A stretch of DNA of 64,000 nt from Phallusia mammillata. Lineage: Eukaryota; Chordata; Ascidiacea; Phlebobranchia; Ascidiidae. Of the stretch, positions 35,787 through 45,571 are shown piece after piece (position 1 is the first letter of the stretch; each line of letters opens with the position of its first letter). The stretch is taken from positions 1 to 64,000 of the forward strand of contig QLIY01000528.1 in assembly GCA_003260075.1 (NCBI GenBank). Reading direction: 5' to 3'. Under the pieces are notes generated by a model that was not told where the DNA came from, searched no databases, and saw nothing but the letters and a program-made list of their open reading frames with translations. A program made the translations under genes and the position numbers.

Positions 35787-36403
35787 TTTTTACTCCCTTA
35801 CTATTGAAACTCCTATTGTAGTTTTCTGTAAACTGAAACACAGCATTCAACGAAAACACTTACGGAAGATTCACTATGAAAAAAGACATAAGAAAGCAAA
35901 AACACAAAAAATGGCATAAAACAAATACTTGTCTAGTTACACATGTACTGGCATTTTTGTACAGACAGCGTAAATATGAAGTCAATGCTCAATAAAATTC
36001 AAATAAAATACCACAGTACAACCTATCTTTGTTATGTTTGTTGTTTAATAAATGCGAAACTGTGTACAGGTAAAAACTTAAAGTTTGAAAATGACATTTG
36101 GAAAAGTCTAGAACATAAATTTCCTTCCAAACAATTGTAAAACAAGACAATTCCTATACTTTAACAGTTTCTAGTTTTATTTGAAGGCTAATTATTTTTG
36201 TGCAGAAACTAACTTAACAAAAAGTAAAAAATAAATAAATATATTTGTAAACACACTTGCAATGGTGCAAGTCAAGAAAATCATCGATGTGTAAATAAAA
36301 ACGTCATTTTGTACAAATTACAAAACGTTTTTCTGTCCGACAACAGAACTAGTTCACCAAACCCGTTGGCATTGCAAAGCCAAAAATCAAAGTCAAGGTG
36401 TCA
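35787..36403. promoter_or_regulatory. TTC21B upstream region and RCAN 3' flank
   Basis: About 0.6 kb between two leftward genes, AT-rich. On the minus strand, CTACAATAG lies about 30 bases before the TTC21B ATG and may be a splice or trans-splice acceptor. No other element was recognised. Confidence 0.4.
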
Positions 36404-37042
36404 TCAGGCTCCAGGTCGTCTTGTTTGCTGAATTTTGTTTTGAGCAATTTTGTTTCCTTGTGCGTCAGTGTGGTCTTCACAAATATGAACTACCACACTT
36501 GGAGTGGAAGATGTAGCTCGGTGCAGTTCATGACTTTCCCCAGGGGTCAACTCCACCAAGGCAGATATAAGGTCAAAGTTGAAAACCGGTTCACTTTCTT
36601 CTTTCGACTGCCACCCAACCGGCGGAGAAGCCGGTGGCGATATTAAAAAAGTTTTTTCATTAACTGGGGGCACAAGGCTTGTTGATGTATTGTCACTGGA
36701 CGCCAACTGTCCAAAGTATAAACCGATGCTTTGACCACAAAAGCATATCTGGTCTAGTGAAATTCTAGCTTCAGTTGCTTGTTGAGCTGTTTCATAGTTA
36801 ATACGAACTCTTCGGAAACTTGGCAAGTATATAAACTGTGCAGGACCTATGCCACAAAACAGATCTTCAAAAGCTCTGCGTTGATTTTCAGAAGTGTATA
36901 CACTTTCATGAACATTGCAAGCATAAAGAATTGTGGGTATGTCATGACAATTGTCTGATGTAGTTGAACCCGTCATGTCCTCATCTGTACTTTCTGAGAC
37001 ATCCATTCCTTCAATGTTGAGATCACATACATCAGTCTTCAT
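36404..37042 (-). CDS. RCAN: Calcipressin / regulator of calcineurin, intronless
   Basis: Cytosolic inhibitor and modulator of the calcineurin phosphatase. The 212-residue frame is uninterrupted. Residues about 37-113 form the RRM-like fold (ACNVHESVY, RRVRINYET). The family signature FLISPPASPPVGW, a phosphorylatable SP repeat, is at 132-144. PSVVVHICE at 181-189 and the C-terminal IQQTRRP resemble the calcineurin-contacting segments of vertebrate RCANs. Vertebrate RCAN genes are split by introns; this one is not. The minus strand shows TTTTTTTGAATTAG ending 10 nt before the ATG, which fits a spliced-leader acceptor (inference). The first 36 residues are acidic, Ser/Thr-rich and not recognisable. 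RPAP3 reads away from it across a shared upstream gap holding a foldback element. Confidence 0.93.
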   Translation of the reverse strand: MKTDVCDLNIEGMDVSESTDEDMTGSTTSDNCHDIPTILYACNVHESVYTSENQRRAFEDLFCGIGPAQFIYLPSFRRVRINYETAQQATEARISLDQICFCGQSIGLYFGQLASSDNTSTSLVPPVNEKTFLISPPASPPVGWQSKEESEPVFNFDLISALVELTPGESHELHRATSSTPSVVVHICEDHTDAQGNKIAQNKIQQTRRPGA

Positions 37043-38337
37043 TATTTTGGTGCTAATTCAAAAAAATTCTAAAATTGTTGAACCTGCATGAGCACATAAA
37101 TTGTGAATAAAAGCATGTAATTATTTTCTGAGGGTTGTGCTACAGTACTTCACTTCATGTTGTTTTGTTGCATCTAAAATATACAGGATCGCTTGGTGCA
37201 CCCTAATATCACTTTAATATCGCTTGGTGCACCTTAATATCGCTTGGTACACCTTTATATCGCTTGGCGCGCATTTATATCGCTCAGTGCATGTTTATAT
37301 CACTTTGTGAACCTTTATATTGCTCGGTGGGCCTTTACCTAGCGATATAAAGGTGCACCAAACAATATAAGGGTACACCAAGTGATATAAATATGCACCA
37401 AGCGATATAAAGGTGCTACAAGTGTTATAAGTGTGCACCAAGCGATATTACGGTGCACCAAGTGGTGATAATAATGCACCAAGCGATGTAGGTGATCCAA
37501 GCGATACTGTATATTTTAGATGCACCCTGTTGTTTTACAAACCGAGTGACAGTTCTGAATTCCATACTTAATAGTTTAGAATAAAAGTTACATATCAATA
37601 AGCACATACGTCATATACAATGATTACAATCGTTTATTAACAGTTCACACAACTCACCAAATAGCGTATTATACGTACGCTGTCGCTTCCTAGTTCCTAC
37701 GAAAGCAAAACTTTGAAGACAGGTATTACACGCTCTTTTATTACGTAACTGCTACGAGAAACGAAACCTTTCAGTGTCAGCTGTCAAAAAACACAAATCT
37801 GAATGCTGATTGTTGAGAATGAGTTCTTCTGATCAACTGATATTTTTAGTATTTACGCTCTGCGGCATTTATTATTAATCAGTCAAGCGTGAAATGATCG
37901 GATGAGGCTAACAAGCGCTCTATGGTTTAGCGTAAAAGGTGTAAAAATAATTATTGTTTAATAACACTAATTTTTTTAATTTGTTTGAATTGATTTTCTG
38001 ACCATATTGTGTGTTCTTTATATGTGGTTTGGAGTCTTTGCTGAGCAAATGTGACCAAAAAATAGTGATCTTTATGAAAGTAGTTCATGCGTTAAGAAAA
38101 CAATAACAACGCATTTCTTAATTTGATTTTTAAAGAAATTGTTGTTGGTTTTTAAATTTTTATTCGTGAAATTAATCATTTTGTCAAATTCGCAATGGCG
38201 TTATATCTGGTTTAAAACATTTTCTAACAAACAAATAACGAATAAAGATTGTTTAGAATGAGCAAGTAACATTACATAGTAAATTTAAGGAGTTTTTTTA
38301 TTTAGCTCTCCACTTAGTGTACTCTGAGGATTGCAAA
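37043..38337. promoter_or_regulatory. Divergent RCAN/RPAP3 upstream region
   Basis: Head-to-head gap of 1.3 kb that must hold both promoters. The RCAN-proximal part is occupied by the foldback element 37167-37527. The RPAP3 side ends in TTTTTTTATTTAG at 38305, a possible spliced-leader acceptor 32 nt before the ATG. No TATA box was assigned. Confidence 0.5.
37158..37536. mobile_element. Foldback element of 20-bp repeats, 9-bp TSD
   Basis: The body 37167-37527 is a near-complete inverted repeat. It opens with GCATCTAAAATATACAG (37170-37186), and the inverse closes it at 37507-37523. The left arm is about seven copies of a 20-bp unit (ATCGCTTGGTGCACCTTTAT-like), the right arm about eight in reverse, meeting near 37340. 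The flanks 37158-37166 and 37528-37536 are both TGTTGTTTT. A 9-bp duplication plus long inverted arms made of tandem repeats suits a Mutator-like foldback element (inference). No coding sequence. Confidence 0.88.
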
Positions 38338-41300
38338 ATGACATCTCCAGAATCAATGTTAAAAATGCAGAGGCAGATTCGTGAAAATGCCACAGAGTTA
38401 CAAGATTATCTACATGATCTAGACTCGTGGGAAGAAGAAATAAAAAAGAAAGATGAAACTTTTAAACAAATGAAACCAAGCACACAGGTTATTCAATGTC
38501 AATGTTAACCTTTTTGTTGAATATTTTGTTTTTATTATTCTTTACTCAACCAGTAACGATTTTATTCATGTGCTTGTCAGGTAAAGGCTGTTCCACCACC
38601 CAGAAGTGTTGCAGCAGTAAAGAAAAAAACAAGTGCAGAATCGAAAGCAAAACCCAAAAAGTTAAAATCATACGACTACAGATCATGGGACAAACTGGAT
38701 GTGGTAGGATAACAAGATTTTTTGTGACCAACACACCAACTAAAAATGAAATGTTACTTTACTACTTGCCTTAAAGGCAATTGAAAATGTATCACAACAT
38801 CCATGTGTCTAGTATAAATTATTCAAACCAAAATTCTAAAGTTTCCAACAAATCAAAATATTGTTTCCGATTACCTTATGTTATAATTCGCATGACTTAA
38901 AGGATAAAATGATGGAAGATATGGATGCTGATGAAGAAGAAGAAAAAAAAGAAGTGAAGAAGCAAATGGAGCTTGATTTCAAACAACTGTCACTTGAAGA
39001 GAAAACTAAGGTTTGAAATAATGAAGTGTTTGCTACAGTTGTAGTCATGCATTTGTTAAACTGGTATTAAATGTAAAAAAAACATTTTGTGTAGGGAAAT
39101 GATCACCTAAAACATGGAAGGTATGACAAAGCTGTGGAATGTTACACAAAAGGGATGCAATATGATCCAGAAAATGCTGTGTTACCAGCTAACAGGGCTT
39201 TGGCTTTTCTTAAACTTGAAAAGTGAGTTATCGCTAATGATGTTTTTTCCAAAACTATGTGTATAAATCAGTGGTTCTCAAACTTTTTTTGTTGCCACGC
39301 CCCTGGAAAAGTTTTCTGGTCTTGCGACGCACCAGCAAACAAAAGTTAGTGAGAAAACTTATTATTAAAGTTGTGTTTATCGATACAACCACCAAAAGCC
39401 ACGAAACGGAACTATTCTGCGACGCCCGAAAATTGAAACGACGCACCAGGGCGTCGCGACGCACAGTTTGAGAACTACTGGTATAAATGATAGATCCCTC
39501 CTGAATGGGCAACTATGTATATACATGCAACCAGAAACAGTTGTGTTTTGCAGGACAAATTTGGAACCTATTAAAAAAACTAAACAAACATATATCTGTT
39601 GTCAATGTGGACAATAATGTAATTGGGTATTTATTAAAGAAGATGTTATATTGTATAAGTGTATTATTTGATTGTATATACATGTAAACCTGTCGGAAAC
39701 CCTAATTTCATTTTATTTCTGTGCACAGGTATATTGAAACAGAGGCAGATTGTACGCTCTCACTTTCAATGGATCCAACATACATCAAAGCCTATTTGAG
39801 ACGTGGGTCTGCTAGAAAAGCCATGACAAAAATAGAAGGAGCAATTAGAGGTTATTTTTTACTCATTAGCTTTATGCATTGAAAAAAAAAATTGTACATT
39901 ACTGCATGAGTTAAACATTTTTGGCATGACATGTGTACAAAACATGCACTGTTATAACTGGCTTCAGTTTTTCATGCATTCAAGGACCCAATGGTCATTA
40001 ATTGAAAAAAAAAATGTTAAGCAGAATTTTAAAGTTGTCCTTGCATTTTAGACTTTAAAGATGTTTTAAAACTGGAACCAGACAATAAGCAAGCAAGAAA
40101 TGAGCTAAATATAATTGAAAATCAGGTACTGTTGAACAAATATCACTAAAGTGTATTTTTTGTATTGATTGGTATTCTTTCAAGGGGACATTTTACTGCC
40201 CAACTTGTGTTTATGTCACATGTTGGGTAAAAAAAACCTTTAAAATTTACATGTTTTATCATTCTTCCAAACATATCCTGATGGTGCTTAATAACTTCAA
40301 ATTAAAAATTTGCTGCAAATCGGTTTTGTTTTTTTCTGTTACATTAACATGCTAATGATGTGTAAATGGCCTTGACAAAAAGTTTTGAAGGATTGTTTAA
40401 ATTTACCATTTGCATTGTGTTTTTTACCAATTTGTTTTTTCCAACATAAAACTGATTATACCCTTTTTAAATACCCATTTTAAGGTAATAATAGTATCCA
40501 ATTGAAATTAAGTAACAATTGTATATATATTTGAAGTATGAGAAATGGTGCATGTGGTTAGCAAACAGATAGGATGTAGTATATATAAATGGCAAAAATG
40601 TTGTAAAGGAACTGAAGTATATTTTAAAATTTCTACTAATGCTACAGGGGAAGTCAGAGTCCAAAAAAGTGTCAACAAGCCACAAATTTTCTGGCGATGA
40701 CAAGGGTAATTTAGTGCTGCCCATAAAGAAACCATTGCATTTGCAGTCAAAGGTTGGTTGTTGCTAAAATTGTAAAACTGAAACTAGTTTCTAATTTTAT
40801 TCATTTTTAAACAGTTAGAAAGCGTTACAACTTTTAGCAACATTTCAAAATAGGAAAATACTACTACTAAAATTCGCTTTTTATTGTAGAAACCTCTTAG
40901 GAGAATACATGTGGAAGAGGTCGGTGGAGAAATTAAAAATCCAAAAGTTGCCGAGTGTAATCAAAAACAAGACATTGACATATCCAGAATGGATTCTACA
41001 GAGACAAAAAACCCTAGTCAAGATATGAAAACTTTAAAACCTACAAATGGTCAAATGAAACCTGTACTTAATGGTCAAAGTCATCAAACTGAAACAACTG
41101 TCCCTGGTGTACCTTCAACATTCTATCAGTTCCAAGCAGACATCAGAAAGATTGGGCACAACAGGACAAATTTATTTAAATATGTGAAGCAAATTGATCC
41201 AAAGCTTTTTCCAAAATTAATTAAAGAACAACTGGAAACCAACATTTTGTCTGCCATTCTTGGGGCTTTAATGGAGAATATTGCTGGGTAATATGGCTTG

Positions 41301-41682
41301 ACTTTTATGTTAAACGGCTAAGTTTGTGTAATTGCAATGCACATAATCTTAAAAAATCTTTTAGGAATGAAAATTTTATTGTTGAATTTCTGACCAACCT
41401 TACTAAAGTGAAGCGATTTGAAATGGCTGTCATGTTTCTTTCCAAGTCTGATCAACAGGGTGAGTTATCGTCTGTTTTCAAAAAGTGCAATTCAAATTTT
41501 CTGTTTTGATGTTTCGAAACTAAAAGGAAATAACTGTGCTAATTTTGTGCTATAAAACATCACTGAAGATGGACAACTTTTTTTCAGCTCTTTCCTGCAT
41601 ATTTTCATCTTTGATGGCATCTGAGTCTTCGAGTGAAATACATAAACTGGCTAAAAAATTTGGTATTTCTGTAAATTCGTAA
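38338..41682 (+). CDS. RPAP3: RPAP3/spaghetti-like HSP90 co-chaperone with one TPR module
   Basis: R2TP complex subunit that recruits HSP90 for assembly of RNA polymerase, snoRNP and PIKK complexes, and of axonemal dyneins in animals. Exons: 38338-38487, 38581-38703, 38903-39010, 39095-39222, 39729-39850, 40052-40125, 40648-40752, 40890-41287, 41365-41459, 41588-41682. All are GT-AG and phase-consistent, 465 residues. The N-terminal helix (LQDYLHDLDSWEEEIKKKD) and SYDYRSWDKLDV match the family. One three-repeat TPR domain is at about 128-232 (GNDHLKHGRYDKAVECYTKG). The C-terminal RPAP3 domain is at about 347-455 (FYQFQADIRKI, KRFEMAVMFL). Vertebrate RPAP3 is about 200 residues longer and has two TPR domains. 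An AATAAA is at 41713-41718. Confidence 0.93.
39269..39480. mobile_element. hAT-like MITE, 212 bp, perfect 8-bp TSD
   Basis: Ends CAGTGGTTCTCAAACTTTTT and CAGTTTGAGAACTACTG are inverted. The flanks 39261-39268 and 39481-39488 are both GTATAAAT. It lies in an RPAP3 intron. The left terminal 15 bases resemble the element at 30443. Confidence 0.95.
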
Positions 41683-43298
41683 TGACAAATTGAATTTCTG
41701 TGCTTAATGGAAAATAAATGCATTTGCATAAGTCTTGTAGTAGTTATTGAGACTTCAGTAACAAGTTGTTGTTGTTTATTCTCATGGTAAGGTCAGAACG
41801 AAGCCTATTAATTATGTGCACAACTCTCACAAAAGCAATATGCATGTATTCATACAGTTGCAAGCAGTGGTGGGATTCAAACTTTTTGTTAGCCGGTTCT
41901 ATCACAGAAGTCGTATTTTCCATCCGGTTCGGTTACAAAAAGTCCATTAACAGTATCCAGTTCGCCGATCTCATGAAATTTTGTGAGACGGTTTTATAGA
42001 ACCAGCTGAATCACACCACTGGATGCAAGTCATGAAAATTACAGGGAATTACAACCATATTTCCTTCCCCCAAAAGGAGGACACATGGTTGAAACAACAT
42101 GAAAAAAATACTTTAAGGCCCCCCCCAAAAATAAATGCTTCAGAAATTAGACAGTATACAATAGTTTGGACAAAGTGTAACGTTTGTATCATCACAACAC
42201 CAAAACAAGCTTGCATTTGTAAAACTTGTATTCTTTAAAAAATGAGCTGAAGATGTATATTTGGCTGTTTTCAAAGGCATAATTGTCACATATGTATTTG
42301 ATAAATCAAAAATTCCATAAAAAGGAGGACATTTGGGCATTTTTTCTTGTCCTCGGAGGTCAACTTGGTTTTTGTTAAAAAGGAGGACATGTCCTCTAAA
42401 AAGAGGACGTATGGTAGGCCTACCCAGCATGGGTTTTAAGTTTTAACTATGTCACCAAAACACCATACAGACAGGAAGACGATCTACTTTCACAAACTGG
42501 CCGCATGTGGCTTGGGCTTGTTCCTTCGGACATAAACGCACTATTGCTCAACCAAAACAGTAAAGTTGTGTACATCAGAAGGTATAACTTTGATAGATTG
42601 TGCTATCCTTGGTATGGTTACGAAAAAGTTAATGTCGTTTAGCTGTGCCAGACAACTAACTGCGGCGATACAATACAAAGTCGTCAAGATTACCTAGTAA
42701 TGTTTTTTATGGCATTGCAGCTCGTGGAACAAAGTTCGCTACCTTCGTCATAAAATCGCGTTTCAGCAAACATGAACCTTCGGTGACAGCCAGTACACAA
42801 ACACCTTAAGTTGAGGTGGCGTTTTCATTGACGTACCTTCGGACCTTGGAATTATAGGGCGTTTAATCTTCAACAATGTTTGCCAAGAACCCCGATATGC
42901 GTGAATTTCGTCATGCTAGGAGATCCCTTTGAACGTTGAACGATAATTGTGTCTAGCTGAGTTTTCCGGTGAGTGTAACAGGTGAATCAAACGATAGACA
43001 TTATCCAAAAGAAGAGCAGTATTTCCTCATGCTAAACTAAAATTGCCATCTAGTCACTGTAGATAGATTTACACTTAATTGTAAGGCCAAGGTGTCTAAA
43101 TAATCGAAATAGTACCTGTTTGTGGTTTACTGACAGCAACGAAACTCATTATTGGTCTCTATTTAACTATAAATAATATTTTTCTCTAGACTAAATGTTC
43201 AACTTTTTGTTCACCTAAGACTGTTATTTGGTTACTTAATCTACAGGTACCAGTAGGTTCACATTCACATACATTGTGTAGAGTACATTTCTAAGAAA
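41683..43298. other. RPAP3 to inositol-dehydrogenase gap
   Basis: Contains the RPAP3 poly(A) signal (41713-41718), the MITE 41865-42021 and a possible second decayed element at about 42032-42426 with repeated GGAGGACA/TGTCCTC blocks. From 42430 to 43250 no feature was recognised. The downstream gene's promoter must lie in the last part. Confidence 0.5.
41865..42021. mobile_element. Short hAT-like MITE, family B copy 2
   Basis: Ends CAGTGGTGGGATTCAAA and AGCTGAATCACACCACTG. The flanks GTTGCAAG and GATGCAAG match at 7 of 8. The interior matches 14089-14247 (GCCGGTT, ACAAAAAGTCCATTAACAG, GAGACGGTTTTA). Confidence 0.85.
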
Positions 43299-45235
43299 AT
43301 GACTGATTTAAATAAACAATATGGCATTGTGCTTTGTGGGCTGGGTAGAATGGGAAAAATTCATTTAAAAAACATCATGGGAAATCGAAAATGTTGGTGA
43401 AGTGGTAAAGTTATCTGACAGGCTATGAAATTATTATCTTAGATGATGTTGTTGTTTTTCAGTAAGACTGGAGTACATTATTGAGACAGATCTTGAAAAA
43501 GCCAATAAAACTGTCACAGAAAATGGGCTCAACAACACCAAAGTTGTTGATTTTGTCAATGCAAAACAGGCTATAACAGATGACAGGTAAATTTGGACAA
43601 ACACCATATCACAGAACAATGTTACAAACTTTTCTTATGTTTAAAGTGTTCAAGGAGTTATAATATGTACACCAACTCATACACATGAAGATCTTGTGCT
43701 AATGACACTACATGCAGGTTTTTTATGTTGAAATATCTGAACATTGGGGGCTTAATTATGTCTTTATCAATATTCCCTCTGTTTGTGTGCATATCAAACA
43801 TATACACATAGTCACTGAAGAGCAGTGCGTGCAGCATTTGATATTCATACTACATACTATAACCGCATATTATCTTGTGTTTCTAAGTGGTGCAAGCAGT
43901 GCTTAGGGGGAATATTGGTGTAACCTTAAACCATTAACTGTATTGCAGTTTCCTTACTTTTGCAAAGCATGTTTTGTATCTTTCAAATAAATAACAGAGT
44001 TTTATGTTTTTCTTTCCTAACAACAAGATGAATTGATCATATACTACAATAAAATAGCTCTTTTTAGGTAAACATACCTTGTGTGAAAAACCACTTGCTA
44101 CCAATTTGAAAAAAGCTGCGGAGTGTTATAAATTGGCAGAAAAGCAAAATGTCATCCTCTTGTGTGCTTTTAACAGGTAAATTATGTTGCCTGTTTGAGT
44201 TATGTTGTGGTGTGAGCACACATGGCCTATATTACAATGCAATCTATTCATCTGTGTTATGATATTTGCAGACGGTTTGATCCACAGTTACGTGAATTAT
44301 TTTGTCGCAAATCGGAATTGGGCCTTGTTCAAAGTATAAAAATTTGCTCAAGAGATTCCCCCAGACCACCAATCGAATTTTTAAGGATATCAGGTGACCC
44401 TGTTGTCAACAGTTAGTTTTTGATCATAATAGCTGCACGGCCTTATGATTTGTCACAAACTCACAATGTAGCTGTAATGTATTCTAGGTGGTATATTCCA
44501 TGATTGCATTGTGCATGATATGGATATGGCAAGGTGGATGACTGGAGAAGAGCCAGAAATGGTGTACAGCATAGGTTGCAAAATTTCTTATTTTTAAGTA
44601 ATGTCCAATTGGAAAACATAATTAACTGGTTTATTCTTAGCTCATTGTCATGATCCAGAAATCCAAGCACTTGATGACCATGATTCTGTTTTTGTTGTGA
44701 TGAAATTTCCAAGTGGCATACTAGCACATATTGATGTTTCTAGACACTGTCTGTTTGGTTATGATCAAACAGTTCAGGTAATAATTTTTTTGACTGAATA
44801 TGTTTGAATTTATCTTGTCAATAGATGAAAATATTTTTTTTACTGCTGCAGTTGTATGGAAGCAAGGGAAATTTGATAAGCGGCAACCCTCGAAAATCCG
44901 GGCTCATCTCTGATGGTGGAAATGTAAATGATGACATATTTTATTCATTCACAGACCGATATGAAAAGGCATATATTCAAGAGCTTGTACACTTTGTTGA
45001 ACTAATGGAGAGTAAGATATATTCTGTAAGGTAACATCTAGATTTAACAATGCACTAAAGCATATTCGATACAGATCCCAATGCTGAGTGTTGTATCAAG
45101 CCAAAGGATACTCTACAAGCAAGTTTTCTTTCACAAGCTGCTGAAGACTCATGGAAAGAAAAAAGGACAATTGATGTTGACAAACATAGAAATTTAATTC
45201 TTGGCGAACTGGCAGAGCACCATTTGTTTAAATAG
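43299..45235 (+). CDS. Gfo/Idh/MocA oxidoreductase, inositol 2-dehydrogenase-like
   Basis: NAD(P)-dependent oxidation of a polyol or sugar; the substrate cannot be read from sequence. Exons: 43299-43392 (donor uncertain), 43463-43586, 43647-43717, 44068-44176, 44272-44393, 44488-44574, 44641-44777, 44852-45011, 45075-45235, about 354 residues, the usual family size. The Rossmann motif GLGRMG is at 14-19, CTPTHTHED follows strand 4, the catalytic-type lysine is in EKP (K104), and GGIFHDCIVHDMD at 174-186 supplies the conserved Asp/His. Exon 1 is odd: the obvious donor (TTG|GTGAAG) puts exon 2 into a frame with an early stop. Only a weak AAAAT|GTTGGT donor joins in phase. The 3' end faces the coiled-coil gene; ATTAAA is at 45437-45442. 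Confidence 0.87.
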
Positions 45236-45571
45236 ATGCCTATACAGTGCAAATATCTTTTAAACTTGCATACCAGATAGTTGATAGCAATGCTTCTAGT
45301 TGCAAAGCATTTAATTTTTTTGTTTTAAAAATGCCATGGAGTTTTATTAATTGTTGCACTACCCATTTTTTTCACTCACATTTTGTTATACATTGCATTT
45401 ACAAAAGGTTGTGTTTTTGTATGCATTTAATTACATATTAAAATCCAGGTAGCTTGGATATATTTGTTTATTTAAGTAGGGAAGCACAGTGCCATAAAAA
45501 AACACAGTGCTCAAATATATATATATAACACATAGAAAGGCATTTAATAATTAGTTTAATCGGACATTGAA
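45236..45571. terminator. Convergent 3' ends with overlapping poly(A) signals
   Basis: The gap between two facing genes is 336 bp. The plus-strand ATTAAA at 45437-45442 would end the dehydrogenase. The minus-strand AATAAA (plus 45467-45472) would end the coiled-coil gene. The two transcripts should come close to, or overlap, each other. Confidence 0.5.

Noticed and set aside
37158-37536. CRISPR-like array of 20-bp repeats
   Set aside because: The repeats are contiguous with no unique spacers, and half are inverted. The host is a eukaryote. A foldback transposon explains the layout.
42032-42426. Another complete MITE with GGAGGACA blocks
   Set aside because: The ends are only loosely inverted and no TSD could be found, so it is left as a possible remnant.
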